A stretch of DNA of 64,000 bases from Cynocephalus volans (GCF_027409185.1 NC_084462.1:39380679-39444678); one strand, 5' to 3'; positions 35,995 to 46,539 are shown, counted from the stretch's first letter. Program-made: numbers and translations. The notes: a model not told the origin generated them from the sequence alone.

Positions 35995-36740
35995 ATGTAA
36001 ACATATACACCTGGTTTTGGTCAAGTATACACTAAATCACAAGTAAACATATACACCTGGTTTTGGTCAAGTAACACATGAAATCACAAGTAAACTTATA
36101 CACCTGGTTTTGGTCAAGCAGCACACAAAATCACAAGTAAACATATACACCTGGTTTTGGTCAAGCAGCATACGAAATCACAAGTAAACTATACAACTGG
36201 TTTTGGTCAAGTAAAACAAAATCACAAGTAAACATATACACCTGGTTTTGGTCAAGTAAACACTAAATCACAAGTAAACATATACACCTGGTTTTGGTCA
36301 AGCAGCACACGAAATCACAAGTAAACTTATACACCTGGTTTTGGTCAAGCAGCATACGAAATCACAAGTAAACTTATACAACTGGTTTTGGTCAAGTAAA
36401 ACAGAATCACAAGTAAACATATACAGCTGGTTTTGGTCAAGTAAACACTAAATCACAAGTAAACATATACACCTGGTTTTGGTCAAGTAACACATGAAAT
36501 CACAAGTAAACTTATACACCTGGTTTTGGTCAAGCAGCACACGGAATCACAAGTAAACATATACAACTGGTTTTGGTCAAGTAAAACAAAATCACAAGTA
36601 AACATATACATCTGGTTTTGGTCAAGTAACAATCACAAGTAAACATATACACCTCGTTTTGATCAAGTAAGACAAAATCACAAGTCAACTTACATACCTA
36701 GTTTTGGTTAAGTACAACACGAAAGCACAAGATAACCACA
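35995..36740. repeat. Minisatellite, 16 monomers of about 46 bp, with higher-order arrangement
   Basis: Monomers share 'aagtaaac', then 'ctggttttggtcaag', then a variable 8-10-bp block, then 'aatcac'. Sixteen copies can be counted before the array decays near 36740. The variable block falls into types A (..acacta), B (..acacatga), C (cagcacac..), D (cagcatacga) and E (taaaaca.). The order A-B-C-D-E, A-C-D-E, A-B-C-E suggests growth in 4-5-monomer steps. Ten monomers contain GTAAACA, the forkhead core. The array ends about 0.54 kb beyond the MKRN3 stop codon. Confidence 0.95.
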
Positions 36741-36893
36741 AGTTAACAAGTGCACTTTAAGGGGACTGAGGGAAGGAACAGACATGTAAACAAACAGATG
36801 AGCAGCTGCCAGGTCCTGTGAGGGTTCATTTCTTAAGGCTATTTAGCAAAAACCTTCTAGTTCAGTTAAGACTTCCCCCTTTATCCTGCCACA

Positions 36894-36899
36894 TTTATT
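36894..36899 (-). terminator. Candidate MKRN3 polyadenylation signal (AATAAA)
   Basis: TTTATT on the plus strand is AATAAA on the MKRN3 strand. It lies 376 bp past the stop codon and is the first canonical hexamer I find downstream. If it is used, the minisatellite lies just outside the transcript; otherwise the array would be in the 3' UTR. Confidence 0.5.
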
Positions 36900-37274
36900 C
36901 TTGAGGGACTTCCCAATGAATGTGGAAAATCTATAAACACTAGGACTGAGTGAATCCTCTTGAAAATGGAAATGACACAATAAGCCATAAACTGACAGTA
37001 ATATTAATTTCACCAAAACAATAACTTTAAGGACTTTTTTTTCTTTTTAACACAGAGAAACACCATAATCCTAGGAGGAAGGAAATGGGGAATAAACAAG
37101 AAAAGAGAAACACTGCATAAAAATCACCTCAGCAGCCCCCAAAAGTAACAGGTGTGTCAATAAAGGGAACACGGGCAATAGCAGACGACAGCCTTAGCAA
37201 ACTAGACCACATGCCACAGGATGATGCTACAGATTGAAATAAAAATATTCCTCCAGCTCATAATGAAGCAAGTT

Positions 37275-38780
37275 CTACTGGTCCTCAGAGAAGGGAAACT
37301 CATCACCTCTCAGTGAAAGAAATAGCTTAAACAACAGATTGGCCAGCCAACGCATGACAATCTCCTTCTTCCTGCTTTTAAAGAGCATGTTGCCCTCTCC
37401 CACCTGCACAGGCTGCAAAATCTGATGCCAGTATGTGCTGGATGGCCCACCACCTGGTCTGTGAGGATGCTCTCCCTGGCCCTCAGGGTATGCATGCTTG
37501 TAAAAACAGTACCTTCCAAACGGACACTGACCCCTCCCCTCAGCAAAATACCTGCAGGGCTTGTTATTCATTGCCTCCTTGTATTGCTCAATAAGTTTCT
37601 GCTTTTCTTCCTCCTCCTCTACCCAGAACTCACTGGGAATGACAAGGCTGGAGTTGACCCTGCACTGGGGGCAGGACTTGGTGATCCTGTTCTCAAACTG
37701 GCTGGCACTTCTCCATCTGCGGATACACTTAATACAGAAGGTGTGGTTGCAGTTGGAAAGGATGCCAAAGCGGCGGTCGCTGGGGATGGCTTTCTCATAG
37801 ACAACCTCCATGCAGATGCCACACACCTTGTCCATACTACGCTGCACAGCAAATGAGAGTTCCATATCTTTCTCATGTGCTTCAATGCAGGCCCTTATAT
37901 GGTCTTCCCTCTGGGCAGCATCCATGGGGTGCAAGGCCTGCAGCCCACACATGTCGCATATCTCTCCGTGGAGGTACACACAGCTCTCCCCACGAAAGCA
38001 TTCACCCCTGGCAGCATAGCGACAAAGCTGCTTTCCCATGCCCACAGCCATCTGCTCCCTCTCAGTCACCAAGCTTTGCAGAGGAACCTCGGGGGCAGGA
38101 AGGATCCCACGGCCCCGATAGGGCTGCCCGGGAACAAACTCAATGGCATTCTCCCAGCCTTCTGCTCCCGCTGCACCTGCTCCTGCTGCACCTGCTCCTC
38201 CTCCGGCAGCTCCACGGCCTGCATTGTCTGTGTCGGCTTCAAAGAAACCCCTTTCAGCAGCCGAGCCAATCAGAGGCAAGGAGCGTGAGGATGCAGCAGG
38301 GGGGGTTTCCACCACTTCCTGAGTCGGGGGCTCGCTCTGCGCAGCCGCACTGGGGCCTCTGTCTGCAGAGGCCCGAGGCGGCGAACCGCGGCCCTCCCTG
38401 GCCTTCTGCCTGACAGAGAGGTCGTGGGAGTAGCGACAGTTCTCCCCCTCCTTGCACAGCCCATGTACATAATACCTGCAGACGATTTGCTTTGTCCAGC
38501 TGCCGCTGCTCCGGCCTGGAAGAGAGCTGGGCCCGGCCCCTCCCCCTGAGGCCCGAGCAGACCTCAGACCCATTGTGCGTTGGGGGGCTGGCTCCGTAAC
38601 CACACGGGGGGCGGGCAGGCCCACAGCTGCTTGAAGGGAGACTGGGTCTGGAGCTGTTAATTCCCCGGAGGCCTCACACACGGGGAGGTCGGGCCCAGAT
38701 GCACCCTCCCCTGCTGCCTCGGCACCTGCCTCGGCCCCGGGTGCCTCGTAGGCTTCAGAGGGAGCTGCAGGCTCTTCCAT
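37275..38780 (-). CDS. MKRN3: Makorin RING finger protein 3, E3 ubiquitin ligase
   Basis: Intronless frame of 501 codons plus stop, close to the human protein (about 507 aa). Using the ATG at 38780 as residue 1, the domains in order are: CCCH finger C101/C109/C115/H119; CCCH finger C253/C261/C267/H271; makorin Cys-His motif C275, C278, H284, H294, C298, H302; C3HC4 RING C320, C323, C344, H346, C349, C352, C370, C373; CCCH finger C409/C419/C425/H429. All metal ligands are intact. The C-terminus ends FPFSEDQ. The start is chosen because [10 protein letters not shown] matches the human N-terminus and the ATG has a strong context (gctgccATGg). The frame is open ten codons further to a TTG, which is unlikely as a start. 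The family ubiquitinates targets; human MKRN3 is imprinted, acts in the hypothalamus, and its loss causes central precocious puberty. An Ala/Gly tract (residues 190-208) looks longer than in human. Confidence 0.97.
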   Translation of the reverse strand: MEEPAAPSEAYEAPGAEAGAEAAGEGASGPDLPVCEASGELTAPDPVSLQAAVGLPAPRVVTEPAPQRTMGLRSARASGGGAGPSSLPGRSSGSWTKQIVCRYYVHGLCKEGENCRYSHDLSVRQKAREGRGSPPRASADRGPSAAAQSEPPTQEVVETPPAASSRSLPLIGSAAERGFFEADTDNAGRGAAGGGAGAAGAGAAGAEGWENAIEFVPGQPYRGRGILPAPEVPLQSLVTEREQMAVGMGKQLCRYAARGECFRGESCVYLHGEICDMCGLQALHPMDAAQREDHIRACIEAHEKDMELSFAVQRSMDKVCGICMEVVYEKAIPSDRRFGILSNCNHTFCIKCIRRWRSASQFENRITKSCPQCRVNSSLVIPSEFWVEEEEEKQKLIEQYKEAMNNKPCRYFAEGRGQCPFGRYCFYKHAYPEGQGEHPHRPGGGPSSTYWHQILQPVQVGEGNMLFKSRKKEIVMRWLANLLFKLFLSLRGDEFPFSEDQ

Positions 38781-39120
38781 GGCAGCTTCTTGGCCCTGAA
38801 ACGGTGCCAAAACCTCCCCGGTGTGCCTTATTTTGGGGCTGAAAACCCCGAGTTCGGGGAAGGTACGGAGGACTCAGGAAGGGAAGTGTGCATCTTTTTT
38901 CCTTCCCCCCCGCTCTCTGCTCCCTGTGACTATTTGTTCCTACTCACTCCCGGGGACAGGCAGCGCGGGGGACACTTCCTGTGGGGACACCATCTGCGCT
39001 CCGCTCGGTCTCTGCCGCAGACGTCAGATCTGACATCTTTTTTGTTCAACACAGGCAGCGAAGCCCCAGCCCCCTTCTCCGGCCTCTGCCCCTGCTCCGC
39101 TACGCTCCGGTAGTCCCTAA
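38080..39120 (-). promoter_or_regulatory. CpG-rich 5' region and promoter of MKRN3
   Basis: GC content and CpG density rise sharply from about 38080 and stop near 39120, while the flanks are AT-rich. This covers the 5' half of the CDS and about 340 bp upstream. On the gene strand the upstream part has an ETS-type site ACAGGAAGT (38975-38983) and a CRE-like TGACGTCT (39019-39026). There is no TATA box at a sensible distance. In human the MKRN3 promoter CpG island is differentially methylated by parental origin; whether that holds here cannot be read from sequence. Confidence 0.75.
38157..38213 (-). repeat. Ala/Gly-coding trinucleotide tract within MKRN3
   Basis: Imperfect GCN/GGN codons encode 19 residues, almost all alanine and glycine, between the first and second CCCH fingers. 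On the plus strand it appears as repeated 'gctgcacctgctcc'. The human protein, as I recall it, is shorter here. Confidence 0.85.
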
Positions 39121-40179
39121 TTCCTTCTCTCACAGCGTCTTCTCCAGAGGATGAGGTTTTAATTCAATCTCGGCTAGTTTCAATCATGTGCGTTTTATCT
39201 GATTATTGTTTCTCATCTGTCGTTTAGAAATCATCCTTTTTTTCCCCTATGTTTAAAAATTCATCTTGCAGTTTCTGAAACATTTCATGCGTGAATTTTA
39301 TAAATTAGTTTTCTTTTCACTATCTTATGTCTGTGTGGGTCTTTCCTTTGTTCCATGATTCTCACTGCCGGAGGCTTTTCTTTCATTTTGTTCTGTTGAC
39401 AATACATCATTTCTTTCAATCTTTATTTTCTGGAAATTCTTGCGGGCTTACGTTGGATACGGCTTTCACCAGCAAGTCATTAGCAGGGAGCACTTCTGAT
39501 CTGAGGCTGTGTTCACGCTTTTCAGATGTCTGTCTTTGTTGTGATTTCTAAGTCTCACTAGCCCATTGTGCAAAGCCCCAGACTTCGCCCAGTCCTGATG
39601 CTGACTTAATAGGCCACTGCCCCCTGTGTGACCCATGCTTTTATTTTCTCTGCTCGGTTAATTTGTGGTGGCCCTTTGTTCCTCTTTCTTTCTTTCATCC
39701 AGATCTGTGCTGTATTGTGACAGGACAGCTTTTCCTAATATATTTTCCACTATAGTCTGCTTAAGGGCTGCTTTAAAATTTCTACTTGTAATCATTTTGT
39801 GGTTTTGAAGATACATTTTAGTAGACTAATACATTTTTTTTTTTTTTTGTATTCCTACTTGGCTAAGAGTATTTATCATGACGGCATACTGACTTACCAT
39901 GTATTTTACTGCATTTTTTGAGAGAGAATCATGTTTTCCCCCTTTATTCCCTTAATGTGATTATTTGCACTTGCAGAGTTTCAAAACTTTAACTTACCAT
40001 ATTTTTAAAGAATAAACTCTTTGTGTTATGATATATTATCATTTTACATATTATTGGATTTTCTTTGCTAAAACAAGTTTCTTAGAGGGAATTTTATAGC
40101 ATAAATTTAAATTTTAAAGTGGAACAATATTTATAATATAATCATCTGAGCAACAAATTAAATCCTAATTATGTAAGTG
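39121..40179. other. Unassigned AT-rich DNA
   Basis: No supported gene and no clear repeat. It contains a T-run near 39835-39848. Confidence 0.45.
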
Positions 40180-40980
40180 AAAGCTTAGAAAGTAGATTGA
40201 AGCATATAATAAAGATAAGAAAAGCAATGAATTTAAGAAAAATAAATATAAAGTAAAGGGAGTAAGTCAAGCAAAATCCTGTGAAAGGATTATTGAAACT
40301 GTTAAATTAAAGGGAAAAAAGTGAAAAAGCCTTAAATAATCAAGATCAGAAATTCTGAAACTGATATCCCTACATTAGTAACAGATATTAAAAATCTTGA
40401 GAAGATATCAGGAACAAGGTTAAGCCATTAAGCTTTAAAATGTATATAAAATGTTATATACCTAGAAACACATCTATTAATGAAAATGACAGGAGCAGAA
40501 ATAAGAAATATGAATATGGATCTATTTAAAAAATTATATCTATAATTAAGACAATATTCCAAATAAAAGCTTTTAATGCTATCTCTCTGAAATTAATAGA
40601 AAGGCAAAATGTTCTGTATTTATTATTTATTGCAAGTTCTGGCTTGTGCAATAAGGCAAACAAAGAAATAAAAAATGTTAGAGAAGCAGAGGAATTGTTG
40701 ATGCAGCAGAAAATTGAGAATAATTTACAGATAAACTATTAAATTTAACTGTGCATTTAGCAATGACAGTGGACAGGAGTGCAATACATAAAAATCAGTT
40801 GTCTATATATACATAACGTTTAAAGTAAACATTTTAAATTAATACCATTTATAACATAAAAAGTTAACTATGAATTAAATTAAGGTTGTACAATAAAATT
40901 AAAATTGTTTTTATTTAGGAAGATCTAAATAAACTGAGGGATACTCCATGATCAGGCAGTAGAATGCTCAGTAATTTTTA
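40180..40980 (+). mobile_element. Very old L1 ORF2 relic (tentative)
   Basis: A-rich plus strand. Order of phrases fits L1 ORF2: 'gcaataaggcaaacaaagaa' near 40650, then 'caatacataaaaatcagttg' and 'taaattaataccatttataa'. Heavily mutated. Confidence 0.55.
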
Positions 40981-41385
40981 GAGGTAAACTTTTCCTAATG
41001 TGATAAGCATTTGAGAATGTTGCTGCTTTTCTATCATGAATCTAGGGAATCTTGGTGATTGTCTTTCTTCTGTACAGTTATTGAGTTTTGTATTTTGAAT
41101 GCCAGCTGTTCCAAAGTCTGACTGGCTTGAACTCTCCAGAATAAACTTTCTCTGTCCTCTCCTAAATGTGTTGGTTAATGAGCATTCTTTTGACAACTCC
41201 AGTGATTTTTACAGGAAAAAGACTTTGCAGCACAGATCTCAGTTTTATATTAGTGTTAGGTATAGTTTTATCTCAATCTCCACAGATTCGCAAACGCATG
41301 AATCCTGAATATAGACCTATTATTTGCTTAATGGTGATATGTTCCTAACACTGTGTCCAAATCGTATTTGACCCTTTTTTTACAC
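40981..41385. other. Unassigned noncoding DNA
   Basis: No gene or repeat recognised. Several short overlapping frames only. Confidence 0.45.
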
Positions 41386-41389
41386 ACCA

Positions 41390-41577
41390 GTGCTGTCCAG
41401 TAGAAATTTTTGCAGTTTATGTATGTACTGTCAAGTACAGTACCACGAGCTCCAAGTGGCTCTTGAGCACTTTCAATGTGGCTGGAGTGACTGAGGCACT
41501 GAAGTTTTATTTCTTTAATTATGAATTTAAATAGCCATCTGGGACTAGTAGCTACTATTGGACAGTAAAGTTCTATA
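41390..41577 (+). mobile_element. MER5A-like hAT-Charlie DNA transposon relic
   Basis: It begins 'cagtgctgtccagtagaaat' and ends 'ctactattggacagtaaag', the inverted-terminal sequences of MER5A. The interior has 'tggctcttgagcactttcaa'. It is non-autonomous. Confidence 0.9.
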
Positions 41578-41604
41578 TAATAGTTGACTAACCCCCACAT
41601 CTTC

Positions 41605-41690
41605 AAACACAAGGGAACTGAGAAATAGAATGTGCTCTAACCTGCCCAAGGCTGTGCAGCCAGCGTAGCAGGGTTTGCTTTCAAATGCCC
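41605..41690 (-). mobile_element. MIR fragment, antisense
   Basis: Phrases 'ggaactgagaaatagaatg' and 'cctgcccaaggctgtgcagc' match an antisense MIR middle part. Confidence 0.6.
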
Positions 41691-41936
41691 ACCTGGATGA
41701 CTGCTCATGTCCTGCCATCTCATAGTGACTATGTTTTCTAGTTTCAGAGTGACCATATTTCATATATGCTATTATAAACTAAAATTGTATTCCATGATTT
41801 TAAGTGTCAGAAGAGACGGAGTAACTGGAAATACTAGGCAGAGCATCTTGAGAGAAGTAAGCAGCTGTTAACCATCCTAGCCCAGTCTCTATCTTCAGAG
41901 AATTTTCTCTGCCTGGCTTCGCATTCCTGCCCCGAA

Positions 41937-41962
41937 TTTTTTTTTTTTTTTTTTTTTTTTTT
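41937..41962. repeat. Poly(T) tract, 26 nt
   Basis: Uninterrupted T-run about 75 bp from the orphan CpG island. It could be the tail of an antisense retrotransposon, but no body is recognisable next to it. Confidence 0.95.
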
Positions 41963-42034
41963 CCTGAGCACCTAAGTTATTTTCACACCGTCTCTGAGAA
42001 CAGACCTCTGATCGTTTCTCTACTTATTTGGCTC

Positions 42035-42305
42035 CGCTGAGCCTTCTTTTCCCAGCAAAGTCGTGAGGACCTCGGGGGCGGGGCGGGCCGGGACTTCCCC
42101 GTTTACACAGGGGTCTGCAGGGCGACGCGGGTCTCCCGGCAGGTCGGCGAGGAACCGGCGGAAGCTGAGCTCCACCTGAGCAGGGGGGACGCTGCGTCCC
42201 GGTCACCCGGGCGCGGAGCGCAACGGGGGAGGGGCTGGCGGCGCTGCAGAGCGGAGGCACAGCCGCGGCAGCCAAGCAATAGCCCGAGACGCCGAGACAG
42301 TTTAG
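42035..42305. promoter_or_regulatory. Isolated CpG island
   Basis: By hand count there are about 30 CpGs in 240 bp (42061-42300), in an AT-rich neighbourhood. It has overlapping GC boxes (42074-42090) followed directly by a kappa-B-type site GGGACTTCCC (42090-42099). The open frames here begin at non-ATG codons and show no domain. It lies about 3.3 kb upstream of the MKRN3 start codon. It may be an alternative or antisense promoter for the MKRN3 locus, or an independent noncoding-RNA promoter. Direction cannot be told from sequence. Confidence 0.75.
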
Positions 42306-42589
42306 AAGTGGACTGTAGCGGTGGATAGAAAGAAGCCGAGGGTCCTGCAGTATTTCATTCTACACAGCTCAGGTCTGTTGAGCCCAGCCCCTAAAGATTA
42401 ACGTGTCTGTGATTAAAGAACACACGATTGTCTCAAAGCAACTTCCTCCACAGCGAGCACAGATGCTTCAGATCTATAAAGTTCAGGCGCTACTGGGAGA
42501 GCAGGGGGTGCAGAAGTTAAATGCAATTGTCTAGAATCAGGCATCATGGAGCCAAATCCACCACTCGCTGAGGCATTCGTCTTGCAGAA

Positions 42590-42676
42590 ATTAATTATCC
42601 TCTTTTACCTCAACTGGCAAACAACGGGAATAATAATAATGGTAACCGTAATAATAGTAACTAATTCACAGGTTTG
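42590..42676 (+). mobile_element. MIR fragment, left part
   Basis: 'cctcttttacctcaactggc' and 'gggaataataataatggta' are the MIR middle. The MIR resumes at 42805 beyond the SINE. Confidence 0.7.
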
Positions 42677-42789
42677 AGGGCTGTCCGTTTAGTTCCGTTG
42701 GTTAGAGCATGATGCTGATAACACCAAGGTCCCGAGTTCAAATCCATGTACTGGCTAGCGCCCCCTTCCCTTCCCCGAAAAAGAATGAA
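42677..42789 (+). mobile_element. tRNA-Ile-derived monomeric SINE
   Basis: Closest of the three SINEs to a tRNA. The A-box region is 'tttagttccgttggttagag', the anticodon loop reads 'ctGATaac' (GAT, isoleucine, at 42717-42719), and the B box is 'gagttcaaatcc'. A C-rich stretch and a short A-tail follow. Target duplications TAATTCACAGGTTTG (42662-42676) and TAATGCACAGATTTG (42790-42804) differ at two of 15 positions, so it is older than the SINE at 23478. It sits inside a MIR. Confidence 0.88.
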
Positions 42790-42804
42790 TAATGCACAGA
42801 TTTG

Positions 42805-42860
42805 CTGTGGGTGTTAAATGAGGTAATTCTTATAAAGTGCTTGGAACAGTGCTTGTTACA
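42805..42860 (+). mobile_element. MIR fragment, right part
   Basis: 'gtgttaaatgaggtaattct' and 'gcttggaacagtgcttgtta' are the 3' portion of the MIR interrupted by the SINE. Confidence 0.75.
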
Positions 42861-43590
42861 AGGAGCCAAACTTTTAATATCTATGTGTCTTTTCTATTTT
42901 AAAAATCACCCAAAGAATCCTGCGATTAAAGTCTTTACCCTTGTCCATCCTCATTTTCTGCTATCTGCACACAACAGCACTATGTGTATAGGGTCCCTGA
43001 AAGTTTCTGGCACAAGAGAGGTAGTGGATGAATATTTACTGTCTCATACTGATAGGCAAACTAATTTTTATTATGAAATTTAAAGAGCCAGTTTTCTCCA
43101 ACTCTAATTCAGAAACTCCATCGTAGGTAGCTCTGTGCAGTATTTTTGTTCCTCGTCACTTGTGGTGTCTGCAGCACTCTGGATGGCACAGGATTGCTTT
43201 AGCTCATCTTGGGAGAGGCTGGCCGTCTTTAGGCATCCACATACGGCCACCCTGAGCTAATAAATGGGTACAAGAAGGTTACTTAAAAGTGCCTTTTAAT
43301 TTCAGAATGGATATTTACAAAGGTGTAAATACTCCTATAGCTACTCAAATTTAAGATTATGAAAGTTGCTCTGTTTATAGAAATTACACTGATTTATCTA
43401 TACTGTAATCAAATGCTGAAAATTTCAATAAATCTTTTGGATGCTTTTCTACAAAATGCCAAGAATTCAGCTACATTTCTACTTTAGTGTGGTTGACAGA
43501 ATTTTTTTCATATTCATATTATATATCTTACAATTTTAAAACAAATTTAAATTTCATTTAGTAGACAGACAAAATAGCTTATATCAGGTT
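42861..43590. other. Unassigned noncoding DNA
   Basis: A 93-codon frame starting at 42802 runs through MIR and unique DNA and is not credible. Nothing else recognised. Confidence 0.45.
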
Positions 43591-45450
43591 AATATTTCCA
43601 TGCAGAACAATGATAGAAACTGGATAAATAAAGTAAATGACATTTTACTTCAGTCATTTACTGAAGGACCTAGGATAGCTTATGTGGAGAGTGCTCAAGG
43701 GGCAAACTATTAAGGAGCATTAGATAACCTAAATAAGCTGTGGGTTATAGGAGAAATCACAAAGGAAATTTAAAATGCATTTTCAGCTTAATGACAACGA
43801 GTATATAACACGTTAAAACATTTTGGATTCACCTAAAGCGGTGCTTAGAGGCAAAATTTATAGTCTTCAACACAGTCACAGAAAGGAAAAAGTTCCATTT
43901 CCAGAAGGTAAGGGGGGAAAAAAAGGCAAAAAGAAGAGGGGGATGTCAAATAAAAAGGCTGGTGTCCTATTTTCTCCTTCCCATTCAGAAATAGGTCAGA
44001 GAGGGTCATCCTCAGACACAAAGGAGGTGCCACATGTATACTCCTATTTGCATGCTAAGGCAACAGGGAAAAAAGGACAGAATTAACCTGAATTTTGGCT
44101 CCCTGGAAAAGGGGCACTTTTCATTTTTTTAAATGAAAAATGGTCATATGATATCACATGTTCATTTCCTCGTCCAAAACGTTTGGGCAGTTTTTAATGA
44201 GAATTGTGAATAATCATACCCCAGGGACCACACAGGGTAGTTCATCTCACTCTTAGCATATAAGAAAGTGCATTAACATTGCTGACCACTACAGGGCGCA
44301 GATGTAATTCATTGAATAGCAGAGAGGAAAAAAATCCACAGCAAAGTTATGAAGATTTTGATGCACTGACATAATTGATGCATATAAAAACACTGCACCC
44401 ATCAAATCTAGACTGTGCATATTACACACGGTACACTTGTGACAATGTACGACATACTGGGCCTAAAGCATGTCTCAATATTTTCAAAGGATTGAAATAA
44501 TTCAGAATATATTCTGATTCCAGACTGAAATTTAGCAAGAAATCAATAAAAAAATATAAATAGAAAATCACAAGTATATTGGGATATTAGTAAGTATATT
44601 TCTAAATGAAGAATATAATCACATAGTTAATACAAAAACCTTATGATCTGACTAATAATGAAGGTGCTATATATCAAAATTTGCATGGTGGGTAGAAAGC
44701 AATGCTTCTTAGAATATTTTACATCTTGTAATATATAGTATATATTTCTAATATATAATACATTACAAAAAGAGAAATTCTGATTATTTCTGATACAAAC
44801 ACTCAATTCAGGTGTTACAAAACCAACAAATTTAACCAAAAGAACATATATGGAAATAAATAACAAAAATAAGAACAGAAGTTAATATGAGAAATAGAAA
44901 CACATAACAAGGGGAATGGCCAGAGATTGGTTTTTTGAAAGAGTTAATAAAACTGATAAATCCATGCGATTCACTAAAAAATTTAAAAAGTGACTATTCA
45001 ACTAATCAATATCAAGAACAGAAAAAGGTAATATTCCTATTGTTCATACAGTCTTTGAAGAGATCATAGGAAGATACCATGAACAACTTAGGTCATTAAA
45101 TATGAAAATGTAGTTGAAATATTCAACTTTTTAGAAAACCCATGGGTTATCATAAATAAAACAAAAGTAAATGGGAAATATTAATAGCCCTGTAGCTATT
45201 AAAGAAAAGTAATTATAATTTTAGACCTTTTTAAAAAGAAAACTTCAGGACCAGATAGCTTAAGAAAAAATCTGTTAGATTTTTAAGAAGGAACAATACA
45301 GACCCATGTTGCTTATAACCTTCCATCCAAATAAACAAAAGATTGAAAATAAAGTCCAATGATATATAAACAGACAATACAAAATGACAAAGAAGGGTTT
45401 CTTCTAGTGATTGAAGGTAATGTAAATATTTGAAAATCATTAGTACAAAG
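43591..45450 (+). mobile_element. Old L1 ORF2 relic
   Basis: Order of phrases is L1 ORF2: 'aaagcggtgcttagaggcaa' (about 43837), 'tggccagagattggtttttt' (about 44919), 'gaagataccatgaacaactt' (about 45070), 'aggaccagatagcttaagaa' (about 45248) and 'aaatgacaaagaagggtttc' (about 45383). It is strongly diverged, with insertions in between (for example 44100-44600, which I cannot assign). Confidence 0.65.
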
Positions 45451-45775
45451 CCAGGCAAAGGAAGAGAAATACTGCATGTCCTCACTCATAAGTGGGAGCT
45501 AAAAATATAAACAAATAAATAAAAAAGAAAGAAAGATACAGCAATCACAATAATACACTGAACTTTCAAAAAGAGAGAACAGACCTGTAGTTATTAGAGG
45601 AGGGAGAAGGAGATGGAGGATTAGGGAGAAATTGATAAATGGTCATAAAGAATGATTACTTTTTGTAATGATAAATATACTAATTATCCTGGTTTGATCA
45701 TCACATTGTACACAGTTACAACATAGCTAATATTCAAATATGTATAATCAATTATATTTCAATAAAAACATAAAG
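45451..45775 (+). mobile_element. L1 3' UTR end
   Basis: It begins near 'gaaatactgcatgtcctcac', then 'cataagtgggagctaaaaat', 'tgtagttattagaggaggga' and 'catcacattgtacacagtta', and ends in 'caataaaaacata'. It is better preserved than the L1 before it and probably belongs to a separate, younger insertion. Confidence 0.85.
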
Positions 45776-46539
45776 ATCACTAATGTAAATTACCACACTA
45801 AGATATTAAAAGAGAAAAGTCAAACAATAAGCTTTCAAAAATTCCAGATTTTTTTGTTAAAATATGATAAAATACTTAGGACACTAGAAATTGAAAAGAA
45901 GTTCCTTGAACTTATAAAAGAAATATTCTTCTTGTACATTTACTGAAGTTTTGCAGATTTCAATATTGTTTTCAGCTAAATTTAATAAAATATCAAGAGT
46001 AATTTTGAAAAATTGGGAGCTCTATGATCTTTTGTGACAAGTTCCTTTTGTGAACAGTACCATGAACCTGTCATTTTCCCTTAATGTCTTCACAGGACAC
46101 AAGGATAGAACACCCTAGGTATCATCTTAAGATGTGAATTAATAATATTAAGAAAAATGTGTCACTGGGGGCCAATGTTAGAAATTAAAATAATTAGAAA
46201 TAGTGAATTTAATCTAGGACTGCAGAGGTCTAAAAGGTACAATTTTTAAGTTGTTCTAGACATATTTAGATATTGTCCTTTGAAATTGCTTTTTATCATT
46301 CAGGGAGCACGTTCACATTGCTGGTCGAAATTAAGAGAAGGATTTCTCATTTTGACACCAGGTTAAATCTGAAAAGCAACAATAAGCAAATCGTTATAAA
46401 CACTGCTGATATCGGCCAACCAAAAATCCCCTTTATATTTTATGTAGCACAGACAATGTTCTCAGCATTTCTGTGTATTCAAAGCAACACTGCCAGCACA
46501 GCAAAATTCTCAAGGTAAATGAACATTTACACAAATTTC

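Noticed and set aside
35995..36740. CRISPR array
   Set aside because: The repeats are regularly spaced, but there are no distinct spacers: the monomers abut and the variable block is only 8-10 bp. This is a mammalian minisatellite.
1..37000. MAGEL2 or NDN coding sequence downstream of MKRN3
   Set aside because: In human these genes lie tens of kilobases past MKRN3. I looked for large intronless frames on either strand between 1 and 37000 and found none, so they must lie beyond the window if synteny holds.
37425..38413. Plus-strand frames of 186, 143 and 137 codons antisense to MKRN3
   Set aside because: They lie opposite a GC-rich coding region and show no domain. An antisense RNA exists at the human locus, but nothing here supports a protein.
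42024..42275. 83-codon minus-strand frame in the orphan CpG island
   Set aside because: It begins at TTG rather than ATG and is Pro/Arg/Ala-rich, as expected of any GC-rich island frame.
42677..42789. Possible functional tRNA-Ile(GAT) gene
   Set aside because: The acceptor and T stems do not pair well, and a C-rich unrelated region, an A-tail and target duplications follow. It is a SINE.
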